NCBI GenBank assembly: GCA_025642075.2
Contig: JAODUO010000158.1
Location: 160,001 to 224,000 of the forward strand
Direction: 5' to 3'
Source: Ridgeia piscesae
Lineage: Eukaryota > Annelida > Polychaeta > Sabellida > Siboglinidae
Length of the DNA: 64,000 bases
The number at the start of each line of letters is the position of its first letter. Position 1 is the stretch's first letter. Positions 36,801 to 48,635 of the stretch are shown here, one piece after another. The notes under the pieces were generated by a model. It saw nothing but the letters and a program-made list of their open reading frames with translations, ran no database searches and had not been told where the DNA came from. Position numbers and translations under genes: made by a program.

Positions 36801-39800
36801 GACATATTAAGCCACTGACTGGCACATTGGGGACAATTCTAAATCCAGGTCAATGTCAGACGCACACCGTGAACTTTTGTAGCAACTCTTGCTGAGGCAT
36901 TTAAGAGATCTGGACATCTTTCATTCATTTTGCCTCGGCTGTTCAGTTCCAAACAGAATTCTCTACAAACATTTGTGGATCACCATGCTACAGGCTGACA
37001 CACATGTTCTTGCCTGCTGAGTACACTTTGTGCCTTAGAAATTATATCATGAAAAAAGATTTTATTGGCCAAAACTGGGCCAACAGTAACAGCAACTTTT
37101 GCTTATTCACCTGGTTAAAGAAGGTACCAGATCACCTCATATGATTTCACATTAAACCATTAAACATCAGAAACTACACCTTTGATCCAGCCATCAACAT
37201 TGATAACAAGGCTGCACTCTACAAGTCGACCACAAACTTCTAGTGTCAAACTATTTGTCAAGCATGTTGAATTTTAAGTCAACTTTCGTGCTGGAGGCAT
37301 GTAATCTTACATGCACCAGAAAAGCAAACCCATGTGTATTACAAACTTAAACAACATGGACAGGTGTGGATTTCACTAATTATTCAGATGACTAATAAAA
37401 CACAGCTGACTGAAACATTTCATATAACGTAATGTTTCATTGACGACCTGTTCAACCCCACCTCTTGCCGTGTACGTGACCCCATCGGTGACCTTTAGTG
37501 AGGTCAACAGAAAGGTAAATTAACTGAGAGGTGAAACACCAGACAGTAAACACTTGGACATTCTTGATGAGACGAGTTCACATCTCAAGTCTTAACTGTA
37601 CACTGTGGCATCAAGTGATACCCAGAAGCGTTCTACATCTGAAGTGTATACTCTGAAACTTACGATGGTTCTCAACTGACCACATGAGAGTACTTAGCAG
37701 CTACGTGCTGGAATGCATAATTAGACATAAAACCTCTGGATTCAGGCTGTTTCTACTATATATATAATATTCTACATCAAATGTGCACGCATTAAGATTT
37801 TTTGCTTTCAAGCATCTAAAATTATGGTGTTATTATTAGCCACACTCCATACAAACATGTACTAGGTTCTATAATAGAGATACTAGACATTTTTATGAGT
37901 GTGGAAAATGGGTGTCTGAAAAGGTGGTTTGACTGTGTACAGTGTAGGGAATAGTCAAATACTTGTCCATAGGGAAAGCGAATTATCTAACAGGAAAATG
38001 GTCTGTAACATCAAAAGTCTACAGTTGATTTAGACATTTCTGAGTCTTGTCACATCGTGCATACGTGGTACATGAAACTATTCAAATGGTCTAATTTTTA
38101 AATTAGTATTAAAATAGCATTGTGATCCTTGTCATCCTACCATGAAAATGTTATGCTGCAGAAAATGTTATTTAGTGTTTTATGATGATGTAACTAAACA
38201 TTTATGCAAATAAAAAGTACTAGCGGAAGTACTCACAATCCCTGGTGGGCATAGGTGGAAGCTCCTGTCCATGGACGAGTACGACGTTATTGCCCTCCTT
38301 GTGTACGTTCTTTACATACCCTGAAAGCAGACAACAACATATTGTGTATGTTCCTTACATAACCTGAAAGCAGACAACAACATATTGTGTACGTTCCTTA
38401 TATAACCTGAAAGCAGACTACAACAACATATTGTGTATGTTCCTTATATAACCTGAAAGCAGACTACAACAACATATTGTGTACGTTCCTTATATAACCT
38501 GAAAGCAGACTACAACAACATATTGTGTACGTTCCTTATATAACCTGAAAGCAGACTACAACAACATATTGTGTACGTTCCTTATATAACCTGAAAGCAG
38601 ACTACAACAACATATTGTGTATGTTCCTTACATAACCTGAAAGCAGACTACAACAACATATTGTGTACGTTCCTTACATAACCTGAAAGCAGACTACAAC
38701 AACATATTGTGTACGTTCCTTACATAACCTGAAAGCAGACTACAACAACATATTGTGTACGTTCCTTATATAACCTGAAAGCAGACTACAACAACATATT
38801 GTGTACGTTCCTTATATAACCTGAAAGCAGACTACAACAACATATTGTGTACGTTCCTTATATAACCTGAAAGCAGACTACAACAACATATTGTGTACGT
38901 TCCTTATATAACCTGAAAGCAGACTACAACAACATATTGTGTACGTTCCTTATATAACCTGAAAGCAGACTACAACAACATATTGTGTACGTTCCTTATA
39001 TAACCTGAAAGCAGACTACAACAACATATTGTGTACGTTCCTTATATAACCTGAAAGCAGACTACAACAACATATTGTGTACGTTCCTTATATAACCTGA
39101 AAGCAGACTACAACAACATATTGTGTACGTTCCTTATATAACCTGAAAGCAGACTACAACAACATATTGTGTACGTTCCTTATATAACCTGAAAGCAGAC
39201 TACAACAACATATTGTGTACGTTCCTTATATAACCTGAAAGCAGACTACAACAACATATTGTGTACGTTCCTTATATAACCTGAAAGCAGACAACAACAA
39301 CATATTGTGTACGTTCCTTATATAACCTGAAAGCAGACAACAACAACATATTGTGTACGTTCCTTATATAACCTGAAAGCAGACTACAACAACATATTGC
39401 GTACGTTCCTTATATAACCTGAAAGCAGACTACAACAACATATTGTGTACGTTCCTTATATAACCTGAAAGCAGACTACAACAACATATTGTGTATGTTC
39501 CTTATATAACCTGAAAGCAGACTACAACAACATATTGTGTACGTTCCTTATATAACCTGAAAGCAGACTACAACAACATATTGTGTACATTCCTTATATA
39601 ACCTGAAAGCAGACTACAACATATTGTGTACATTCCTTATATAACCTGAAAGCAGACAACAACAACATATTGTGAACATTCTTTATATGCCCTGAATGCA
39701 GACAACAACATATTGGGTACATTCTTTACATGCCTTGAAAGTAGACAACAACAACATATTGTGTACGTTGACTACGTTCTTTACATGCCCTGAACGTAGA

Positions 39801-42800
39801 CAACAACAACATATTGTGTACATTCCTTATATAACCTGAAAGCAGACTACAACATATTGTGTACATTCCTTATATAACCTGAAAGCAGACAACAACAACA
39901 TATTGTGAACATTCTTTATATGCCCTGAATGCAGACAACAACATATTGGGTACATTCTTTACATGCCTTGAAAGTAGACAACAACAACATATTGTGTACG
40001 TTGACTACGTTCTTTACATGCCCTGAACGCAGACAACAACAACATATTGTGTACGTTCTTTACATGCCCCGAAAGCAGACAACAACATCAACAGCAGACT
40101 GTGCAATGTGAGGTTCTCCTGAAATGATGTTTCCTGATACAGCTCAATGTCCGTGCAGATATATAATTCCCCCTGTAAACTACAAACTTGTAAAGTTATT
40201 TCATATAACAGAATGCAATATTTATTTAAACAATTATCTGGATAATGATACCAGGGAAAATTCAATAAAACAATTTGATTGTCCATTAGCAAAGTAATGT
40301 TTTAATAACACCTTTTGCAAGTTTAAGAATCTGCATTTGTTTGAGAAATGTTTGCACAAACCAGTAGACTTGTACAGTGCTTTGAGAAGTCTCCTAATGC
40401 TGGTTTAGGATGTTTTTGTTTGTTCATAAATTTATATGGACCAACCGTCACGTTAGTTGACTCACAAAATAATGTCTAAATATTGTAATTGGTAGCTTAA
40501 TGTGTGATACTGAGACGTATACAACCATTATGAACAGTGTTAGATATGTTGTATGATACAAACGATCCATGCCTGTACACCCAAATTGAGACAGTTTGTT
40601 TGAGGCGACATGTTTCCACAGGAGTAATGGGAGTGTAACTTGGCCAATAAACAGACAGTTCACTAACACATGGCACTGATAGATAATCAATTTCAAGCCG
40701 AGATTGTCAGCAATCTGGATGTCAATTTCTAAAGTGCACCAGATACCAGGCACATTCAACAGAACCATTAAGTTGAAAGCTTCAGCGAAGCCAAATAGCA
40801 ACTCCACTTAAGAGATGACACACTACGTCAGAGATACTAGAAATAATGGACTTGAATCCGGACAGGTCACATGACATGTGATGTCGAGACTGACGTGTCG
40901 TCTTTTTGCTGACATCCCATGAGCCCAATGGGGGACCGCAATCTCTGGCATTCACTGATTTCATGTCAACGCAACACTTTGGCAGTTACACCCATGCAGA
41001 CCTCAGGCTTGGTGCCTTGGTAACTGCCACAGTCACAATGTCACTTTTGTTGGACCTTGGACATTAAACAAAGGTTCACGGCTGTGATTCTAATGACTCC
41101 CAAAAGTGAAAATGTCCAGGCCACAATTCTTTCAGAGTTAAGTCTGTTACTGTTAGTGTTACAGGGACAGTCAGTGGATATTTATGCACAGACTGACAGT
41201 GAGGCAGTAGGTAATTTATGTCACATGTGACTTGTTTTTGAGTCAAGTGAATACATGTACTATGTACCGCCATGAGCGAGGTGACAACCATGCAGTGCAT
41301 GCACTGTGCACCATTCCTGGGTTTCTGTGTAACTGATCAACCTGTACTAATACAACTACCACCAGTAAATCATTTACAGTATGGATTTCATATTTCTAAC
41401 AGTCTGCCTGAGACGACATTAACACAAGGAGCTAACAATCCACGTGAATAACACATTACATCGCCACAGGAGCAATCATGGTTTTGCAGAAAAAAGGCAA
41501 TTGGTATCCAAGAAACCATTAACTCAGCTTGACTGAAAATGTCATGGCTGACATATGTGATTATGTGCAATTTAAATGTAGCAGTTTGAGCCACTTCAGG
41601 AGCCTCAACTGCAGGATTTGTGAATAAAATGTAGGATTTGTAGTAGGAACTGTTCCTCCTAATGATGCAGATGAAAGGTCACAGGTCACCTATCATGACC
41701 TACGTGTCAGTGGGAGACACGTCAACAAAACAGCTTTGTTTACAAAGGTACAGGAACAAAACAACACTCAAGGCCTCAACCTCACAACAGGTAAACAAAA
41801 CTAGACAACACTGGAAGCAATCTCACAATATGGCTGGTGTCAGGCCCTGTGAACGAAAATGAACCTTAGGGTCCATATTCTATTATAGAATTTGGACTTT
41901 TAGAATATGGATGCACATAGAAAATGGGCCTGGGGTCCATATACTATTATTTGGACCCCTCGATTAAAGAGCTGGCAAAATTTATAAAATATTCCCAAAC
42001 ATTATTGTGGAATTTGTGGAAATGTACATATGTAACTTGAATGTTACTGCCATAATTATTTTGTAACAATAAAAATACATTATTAGTCACCATTTGCATT
42101 AAAATGCCAACCATAACCAACATTGTATGTTGCCAAGTGTTAGTTTGGAAGCAGTGATTTTCTTGTCCATCACCGTTTTAGCCGCCTACTCAGTCCACTT
42201 CACTTTGCCTGTGTTAATGTTGAACCTTTGAATTAACTGACCACTCTTCCTTTCAATTCCTTTCTATTCACACAAACCACTAAGACTAAGAGTTTGTGAG
42301 AAACACTAAACACCAATATCATCGCCAATATGGCTGTTTCAACATTATTCAACAACAAAACAAATGCAAACTGGTTTCCCATTAAACTTACTCAAATATA
42401 TTCAATCAGCAAGTAGATTATGGACCTGGGTCCATTCCATTTCCTATAAGAGTTCATATCCTATGACATATATACATACACCTGTTCATTTGGACGGGTG
42501 AAAACCACTGTGGACGGGTAGAAATATGGGTGGACGGGTAAAAAAATTAATGTGCATAAAAAAGGTCTTCCAAAACCATAGATATTGTCAGCTGTGCCTC
42601 AAAAGTGAGTGTAACTGTAAATGGTGTCGCGTGTGTGTTTTGGTGTCTACAGACACTGGACTTCCGCAAGTTATGGATCTGGATCCATATTTTATTGGGA
42701 AAAAGGACCCGGAGTCCATTTTCCATGTGGTCAATACTCTAAATGACACCAAAGTGCGGGAAGTTGACAATATTGACACTATTTAGCTGATATGAATCAA

Positions 42801-45800
42801 ACAGCTCTGCCGGTCTAGGTTCGTTATAGCTACTTCCCGTTACAGCTATATTTTCCCCCGTTATAGCTACTCGTTAAGCTTGGCAGGCAAACTAGTCAAT
42901 TCAGGAGGGGACATCAAGAGGGAGCATTAATTATTTCAGATTACTGTAATATTTCTACATGAAATGTATTAATGAAGGACACATTTTAAAGGTCATAAGA
43001 ATGATTATAAATTATAAATGTTAACTGTCAGTTATTTGAAATGGAAAATATAACACAAAACACTTGTGCAAAACAGTTTTTATAAAGACAAGTACCAGTA
43101 GGTATGTTAATTGTACTGAGTACATAATTGCATTTATAAAAAGTAATGAAAATCATCAATTATGTGCCTTGTCAAACACTGTAACTACCGGTACATAGTC
43201 TAACAAGGGTCCGTTGATCACTCCAGTTTGACCACATTTTCAGCATCAAGCTGAAAGCTTATCACTGGTCTGTGTCCAGATGAATACTGCCAGACAGTGA
43301 TTCACGATCAGGTGTTTCTTCTTAGGTGGTGGTCGGATGGCCCAGCATTATATTGAACATTCATGAACTGGAAGATGGGATGATTTTTCCCCATCACTTT
43401 CATCAGGGCTTTATGCAGGATAAAATTATTGCCAGTCACAGTGTCACACATGTTTTAACTGTTAAGCCAGTTTACAAACTTTTAAATGTGTCTGATGACC
43501 TGAAATGGACTACAAACACACATGTGACACCATTTTCACTCACTTTCAAGGCATAACTAACAATATGTATGGTTTTGGAAAACCTTTTGTTGATCCTTCT
43601 TTTTTACCCGTCCACAACTCGTCCACCATATTTTTACCCGTCCATAATCGTTTTTACCCGTCCAAATGACGGGTGGACGGGTCTCTACATAAAGCCATGA
43701 CTTTCGAGAACTTGAAAGTCTGTCCCTCAACAATGTTGTTTGTTCATTTGTCAGTTTCTGTGTAGACATTCCACATGTCCATGGAGATGTTTGAATAATC
43801 ACCAAGCCATGTCTCAACAAAGTACTCTTCGTGAACATCAGCTGGATGGAGATGAAATAGTTAATGCTCCCTTACTTTGCTATATTGTGAAATGGAGAAA
43901 TAAAAAGTAGCTATAACGGGACTAGTTCAACTGTCAAACTAAATTAGTTATAACAGGAATAAAACGTAGCTATAATGGGAAGTAGCTATAACAGGAAGAC
44001 ACCGCTCTGCCAGGCAAACTAGACACCATTCAGAGATTTGGTAAGATCAAAGGTATAAATATAAAACAACAACATCCAGGTGCAGACTATACTGGTGGGA
44101 CATACACTCTACTGATGGAATCAGCACAGACAGACTGTGGTTTATTGATGGTGACCAGCTGTTGGCCCAGACTTTGTGGATGATCAATCGTGAGATGTTG
44201 TCATATAGTGGTCACTTCCTGGAGAAAGACAGACCTCTGATACTGCAAGTCCTAATGCCTTCCAGTGTTAGGATACTCAAGAGACCAGACCAGTACTTCA
44301 GTTAATGCCTTAAGCCAGACTCCACATAATTGCAATTACTGCCTCCTGTTGTTGCCTCCCTGGTCTTGTGTCTTGTGCCTCGATGGACTGTGTCTGCAAA
44401 GAATCCATAACGTCTCTGCGAGTCTCTGGGTCTCTCTCCTAAATGACTTTCACTTCCAACTGCAGGACTGGAGGTGTGCTAGCTGCAGTCAGGTTGATGT
44501 CCCTACTCTGGCCTTTACGCATTGACAGAACATAAATTTTATGGTAGTGTCAACTCACATACGTGGAAGCCAGTCCAGACGTGTGTAGTGTACACCAGAT
44601 TCCACGCATACACACATGTGACCCATTTTCAAAGCATAATTGAAAATATATACTTTCTGATTAATTATTTTGGATCCTTAATTGTTTTACCTGTTCACTG
44701 ACATTTCTTCCTAGATCAAAAATGGACTTTACCCATCCAAGGACAGACAGGTGGGTGGGTCTCTAGCCAACGCTTGTTCTCTTCTGCATTGGAATTGTTT
44801 TTCTGTCAGGATTTTCTCGTTACTTATTATTAAAAAAACTTTCATGGATAATTCAGTAAAACTTTGCGCATTGTCAAAAAATGGAACATGGTTTGAAAAC
44901 TGCCCTGGTTCAGATCGGTGTGTTCGATTGTGTGTCGAGCGCGCTTCGTGGTAAATTGAATAAAATTTGGACACGCAAAAATTTGATCCTGGGTGAGGCC
45001 CTGGCTCAGAGGTGCCCTTAGAAACATTCAATCAAATACAAATTCCTTCCTATGTACCCTAAGATGTAATTATCTATGCACAATTAGAAAAAGTTCCGTA
45101 AGAGTTTTTTAATAGCAAACTGTAAAAATGTACCAGTTTTTTTAGCTAGAGGAGGCTTTTAGAATGATCAAATAAAATAAATTATATTTCTTGTGTATAG
45201 TAGTCATGTTTACGCCAAATCATAAAATAGATTCTCAGCAATTTCTGAGATATGGGAGCTAACAGCAAACTGCGGAGTAATCAATGTAATCAATAGTAAT
45301 CAGACTCATAATCTTACTCAAATGTTCACCGTAATCACAACTGATTGCATAAATGTGCGATGTAATCACCCACTGCTGCCTGGCCTGTTTACTGTTACAG
45401 ACCTGTCTACACGGGATGGTACCATTGTCAACATGTCAACTACATACAGAGGTTCTAGGAGATGATGAATGTCCACTAATGACTTCTTTGACTCTCCTAT
45501 ATAGTATCATCTTCTGGATTATTAAACTAGAGCCAATATGACGGACATGTAGAGTGTTGTAATTGTTCTATGTTCTCAGCTTTTCAGTAGTTTTGTGTGG
45601 GCAAATTTTACTATTTAAGTCTGATAAGTACAAACAATACTGATAATTGACATCAAAATAAGATGAGGCAGAGATTAAGTACTGCTGGACTCAACAACAG
45701 GCCTTTATGCTGGATCAAATCTTACAACCTGAAATAAACTCTAAACACACGTGTGAGGTCCATTTCCAAAGTACAACTGACAATGTACTGATGACCTTTT

Positions 45801-47985
45801 TTGCTCTATTCTTTACCTGTCTGCCACACATCCAGTGATATTTCTACCTATCCAAAATGAGTTAAACCCGTCCAAACCACAGGTGGATAAACATAATGCC
45901 ATATTAAATTTAACAGGGCATGACATATTCCGACATAACCCTGTAACCCTTGATGGTGTGAAAGGTCATTCATACCTGCATTGGCTGAAGATGACAGCTC
46001 ATATTAACCGAAGTGCCCGGTATGTGGTATTGTAGTATTGGCACTTACAACAGTGTTTAGGATAAGGTTGTTGTAATTGTACTTTGGCACCGAGTGACAC
46101 CAAGGACCCTTGTAGCCACTATCTGCCACGATAACGTCACGCTATCACTGTCAGTCTCAAATCTCAAACCATAGATTATTACTACATCGTACACTATTTT
46201 ACTCATTTAGGATCTGGTGAGATTTGTCTTGGCCAAGAAAACTATAGTTGTCCCATTGACAAAGAGGTGTACTAACACATTTGGGCTTAGAACCCAGCTG
46301 AATGACACATCTATGAGAATTGGTGTATTACTAATTTGAGTAATTTACTATTATTTATTTATTCTCAAAACCCAGAGCTTTGAGCTGTGTCTACATTGCC
46401 ATTTTTCTGTGCCATCTGCTAATGAAAGAACCTTGGTGAGGTGTGTGATTCTTGGTGAGGTGTGTGACTCTTGGTGAGGTGTGTGCCTCTTTGTGAGGGA
46501 TGTGACTCTCGGTGAGGGGTAGAAAGCAAGGAGTATGACTCCTGGTAAATGGTATGACTCCTGGTGCTCAACTGGTGTGACTTGGTGTCAGTAGTTGGTG
46601 ACCGGTGTGACTCTTAGCAGTGAAGAGTGTGATTTGGTGAGGGGTGTGACTCCTTATGAGGCTTTTGTTTAGGGGTGCACACATAGCTTTATGTAGAGAC
46701 CCGTCCACCTGTCATTTGGACGGGTAAAAACGAATATGGACGGGTAGAAATATGGTGGACGGGTAAAAAAATGAAGGAGCAAAAAAAGGTCTTCCAAAAC
46801 CACAGATATTGTTAGTTATGCCTTGAAAGTGAGTGAAAATGGTGTCACATGTGTGTTTGTAGTCCATTTCAGGTCAACATTTCAAAGTTAACATGGACTG
46901 GAAATAATTTTATCCTGCATAAAGCCCTGGGTGCACATGACGTTTGATGAGGGGTGTGACTATTGGTGAGGGGTGTGACTACTGGTGTGGGATGTGACTA
47001 TTGGTGAGGGATGTCACTCCTTATGAGGGTTGTGGCTGGAATCTCAACCCATGATATGCAGGGTTGGCATGTTTCTGCCTTCAGGGCAGAAACCGTGCAT
47101 CAGAAATAAGTTCTACTTGTACACGTAAAGTTTTGAATGAATAAGTTTGTACTTTGTCCTAGACTCCTAGTTACTGTCTTCACCTGTCCCGACTGTAGGA
47201 AAGAGACATGCATGCTAAACATAAATTCACGGAATTTGTGGTCAGTCCCAATCATCTTACCAATAAATGGTGTTCACTGTTAAATCAAGTCAACGCCTAA
47301 GGCCTAAATGGTTTCAGTTTCTAATATTTATTTCACAATTGAAACATGAATTAGGAACAATGCTTTGGGCCATATTACATGCACACTGGTATGCAGTATT
47401 CCACCACCATATTTAGTTCTGCAATAATTAAGTCTAGAATATTATAAAAGTTTAAAATCACGTCTATATTATTCCACTGCCAAATCCTTGTGAGGAATAT
47501 AAAATATGTGCAGCCATTGAATATTGACGGGTTGTAAATATTAAGAAACAGAAAATAATTTAATAAGTCTAATCGATCCGCGATATATCAGATCCGCAGA
47601 AATGTCACTAATAGTAATAATATTCATCACGTGAGACCATTAGACAACGAGCAAGGAATATGCCCGTCACAGAGGCACATTACAGCAATTATATATGTCA
47701 AATTTAGCGTCTTTATTATATCCCTTGGTTAAGAGCAGCTGCCTTAGGCTTAGGCAATAGCAGCACCTTTCGATTCTGCCAAGAAATATTCGGCCATCGA
47801 CATATCACGCACGATCATGTTGATGATGTGCCATGCTCGGTATGTGACTATATCGCTCCGTGCTGTCAGCGATTAAAACAAGAACACAAGCGGAACTTAC
47901 AGTAAAATGCCTGTTCTGATTGCTGACTTCCGTCTATGGCTATCACTGCCGTGACAGCACTAGAAGCACCATCTGTTGCAGACAT
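30585..47985 (-). CDS. Universal stress protein (UspA-domain), complete gene
   Basis: Four minus-strand exons (47901-47985, 38237-38320, 31377-31459, 30585-30800) join to 468 nt, 155 codons plus TAG, all with GT-AG junctions and matching phases (1, 1, 0). The protein starts MSATDGASSAVTAVIAIDGS, has WYVKNVHKEGNNVVLVHGQE (core beta strand), a Lys-rich linker (GKKKRDEIQGKYMEKFQQCG), then ENASYVVMGTRGLGKIRRTI and MGSVSDYVVHHATCPVLVC. GTRG, nine residues, then GS matches the UspA ATP-binding signature G-2x-G-9x-G(S/T), so nucleotide binding is expected. The AIDGS strand end supplies the conserved Asp. Length fits single-domain USPs (about 140-165). In animals these cytoplasmic proteins are known from cnidarians, molluscs and other invertebrates, and are linked to stress responses, though the substrate is unknown. 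The ATG at 47985 has A at -3 and no in-frame upstream ATG. Confidence 0.93.
31377..31459 (-). CDS. USP exon 3
   Basis: Acceptor CCCTCCTTCCAG, donor GTAAGC at 31376. Encodes (S)WDQQMQAGKKKRDEIQ and GKYMEKFQQCG, the helical linker, entering phase 1 and leaving phase 0. Confidence 0.92.
31500..32395. repeat. About 33-bp minisatellite upstream of USP exon 3
   Basis: About 27 units of 29-35 bp containing ACATGGGTCTACCTCTCACA and GACTCTGTGTGACA. It begins about 40 bp upstream of the exon 3 acceptor, inside intron 2. Subsets such as GACTAATGACACTATGTGTG recur about 190 bp apart, showing block duplications. It is not copied from the exon edge, unlike the two acceptor-derived arrays. Confidence 0.95.
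32797..33989. mobile_element. Tigger/pogo-like TIR element with nested copy
   Basis: Ends TA-CAGTAGAACCTGTCTT (32797) and the inverse AAGACAGGTTCTACTG-TA (33989), TA-flanked. Subterminal repeats such as CAGGTGGCCGCTCRTC and CAGGTGTCCCCTCGTC follow. It lies in USP intron 2. The interior is largely occupied by a second element (next entry). No transposase seen. Confidence 0.75.
33011..33600. mobile_element. Nested Tigger-like element, one end only
   Basis: Begins TACAGTAGAACCCCTCATTT at 33011. From about 33180 its sequence is the reverse complement of the right half of the 21.9-23.2 kb element (CCACCTCACGGCGTCT, GCGCAAAACGATC, TTTCTGATCTAACC). The other end was not found near 33600. Confidence 0.6.
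34062..34145 (-). mobile_element. SINE fragment
   Basis: TACTCCCTGGCTGACCTGTG followed by CAACCAAACACCACCTTG matches the TTACTCCGTGGCAGACCTGT segment of the SINE at 60003-60300. Confidence 0.5.
34812..34935. repeat. CT-rich low-complexity tract
   Basis: Polypyrimidine stretch of CTCTCTCCCTTTCCCCCTCC type; the frames across it are compositional only. Confidence 0.9.
34936..38236. other. USP intron 2, unique-looking
   Basis: Apart from simple AT-rich spots I see no repeat family, ORF or RNA gene in this part of the intron. Confidence 0.5.
38237..38320 (-). CDS. USP exon 2
   Basis: Acceptor CTGCTTTCAG at 38321-38330, donor GTGAGT at 38236. Encodes (W)YVKNVHKEGNNVVLVHGQEL and PPMPTRD, phase 1 on both sides. 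Its acceptor and first bases are the seed of the adjacent minisatellite. Confidence 0.92.
38321..40085. repeat. 46-bp minisatellite derived from the USP exon 2 acceptor
   Basis: About 37 tandem units close to 46 bp starting exactly at the exon 2 boundary. On the minus strand each has GTCTGCTTTCAG followed by GTTATATAAGGAACGTACAC; the real exon edge has the same CTGCTTTCAG followed by GGTATGTAAAGAACGTACAC. The right end, from about 39590, is older and includes a roughly 232-bp block that occurs twice (ACGTTGACTACGTTCT at 39765 and 39997). Confidence 0.95.
40086..42483. other. USP intron 1, no gene seen
   Basis: Non-coding. A short imperfect palindrome around GGGTCCATATWCTATTAT lies at 41868-41962. 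Confidence 0.5.
42484..42655 (+). mobile_element. GGACGGGTAAAA MITE, copy A (partial)
   Basis: Three TGGACGGGT repeats with A-rich spacers, then AAAGGTCTTCCAAAACCATA and the body ATATTGTCAGCTGTGCCTCA shared with copy E. The outer end and the far half are missing. Confidence 0.65.
42820..44010. mobile_element. Fold-back element with TATAGCTACTTCC arms
   Basis: The left arm (42829-42880) has three phrases of the type GTTATAGCTACTTCCCGTTA. The right arm (43905-44000) has their inverse (AAGTAGCTATAACGGGA, TATAATGGGAAGTAGCTATA). GGCAGGCAAACTAG/GCCAGGCAAACTAG also occurs at both sides. MITE copy B lies inside. No ORF of a transposase is visible. Confidence 0.6.
43412..43699 (-). mobile_element. 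GGACGGGTAAAA MITE, copy B
   Basis: Near-complete 288-bp copy in inverse orientation: GGGCTTTATGCAGGATAAAA at one end, ACGGGTCTCTACATAAAGCC at the other, so the termini are short inverted repeats of GGCTTTATGYAG. Four TACCCGTCCA phrases sit next to the right end. Confidence 0.75.
44600..44765 (-). mobile_element. GGACGGGTAAAA MITE, copy C (decayed)
   Basis: CACATGTGACCCATTTTCAA and GCATAATTGAAAATATATAC match the body, and CAGGTGGGTGGGTCTCTA matches the end, with many changes (TTTACCCATCCA for TTTACCCGTCCA). Confidence 0.55.
45705..45905 (-). mobile_element. GGACGGGTAAAA MITE, copy D (decayed)
   Basis: GGCCTTTATGCTGGATCAAA at one end, ACACACGTGTGAGGTCCATT in the body, AAACCCGTCCAAACCACAGG and ATAATGCC at the other end. 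Confidence 0.55.
46430..47035. repeat. Imperfect GGTGAGGGGTGTGACT minisatellite, interrupted
   Basis: Irregular units of about 19-21 bp (CTTGGTGAGGTGTGTGACT and variants) at 46430-46670 and 46940-47035, separated by MITE copy E. Confidence 0.8.
46682..46928 (+). mobile_element. GGACGGGTAAAA MITE, copy E, with target-site duplication
   Basis: Full copy of about 247 bp: AGCTTTATGTAGAGACCCGT at the left, ATCCTGCATAAAGCCCT at the right. It is flanked by GGGTGCACA at 46673-46681 and 46929-46937, a 9-bp direct repeat consistent with a target-site duplication. It has split a GGTGTGACT minisatellite. Confidence 0.75.
47901..47985 (-). CDS. USP exon 1 (start codon)
   Basis: Encodes MSATDGASSAVTAVIAIDGS, QQSEQAFY and the first base of Trp. 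Donor GTAAGT at 47900. The following intron is about 9.6 kb and contains the 46-bp array and the MITE cluster. Confidence 0.9.
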
Positions 47986-48565
47986 GATTATGTTCGGTAT
48001 TCCGTTGATAAATCGCCTAACACTATCTCCAACGTCGACAGCGTCCCACAAGTGAATGAGCTAGCTCTGTTCGCCTGCCGATAGAGTGCGCGGCTTGACC
48101 TCTGCATTGCTGACTACGCATGCTCGACGAACTTTGACCTCAAACACAGGTCGGTGCGTGCCACAGGCGCGTGCCTAGTTCTCGTCAAAGTCGTTGATTG
48201 CTTCGTTGTTGGTCCACGTGGCGGTAACACCCCCTGGAATTGAGGGCAAATAGTGGCAGGATTACGATGTGGCAGGATTACAGGAACCCCGGTGAAACTG
48301 AGCTTTCTAGGTGTTTGATGATAGTTCCTGTTTGTTCCGGTCATGACAGTAATTGCTAGACCCCAGGGATATACCTACTATAGGAATAGGCCGGCCTGCC
48401 TATTAGTACTCTAAGCAAGTTATAAAGTATATTATATATGGCCTACTCAAGTTAGGGTCGCTTTTTAATTAACGAGGCACCCTAAATGAAGCTAATGGTC
48501 TTGTTTTCTTTATATTCTTCTTGGAACAGAGGTCGAAATTATATACATATGATATATAATACAAG

Positions 48566-48568
<3 letters not shown>
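47986..48568. other. USP 5' UTR and promoter-proximal region
   Basis: Immediately upstream of the USP start on the minus strand. No convincing TATA box, initiator or heat-shock element array was found by eye. The local GC content is higher between 48050 and 48350 than in the flanks. Confidence 0.35.

Positions 48569-48631
<63 letters not shown>
48569..48631. repeat. (TA)n microsatellite
   Basis: Pure TA dinucleotide tract, about 60 bp. Confidence 0.95.

Positions 48632-48635
<4 letters not shown>

Noticed and set aside
38321..40085. Regular 46-bp repeats as a CRISPR-like array
   Set aside because: Units are contiguous without spacers, the genome is eukaryotic and there are no cas genes.
42526..42786. 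86-codon frame MGGRVKKLMCIKKVFQ...
   Set aside because: Begins within MITE copy A; no coding signal beyond the repeat.
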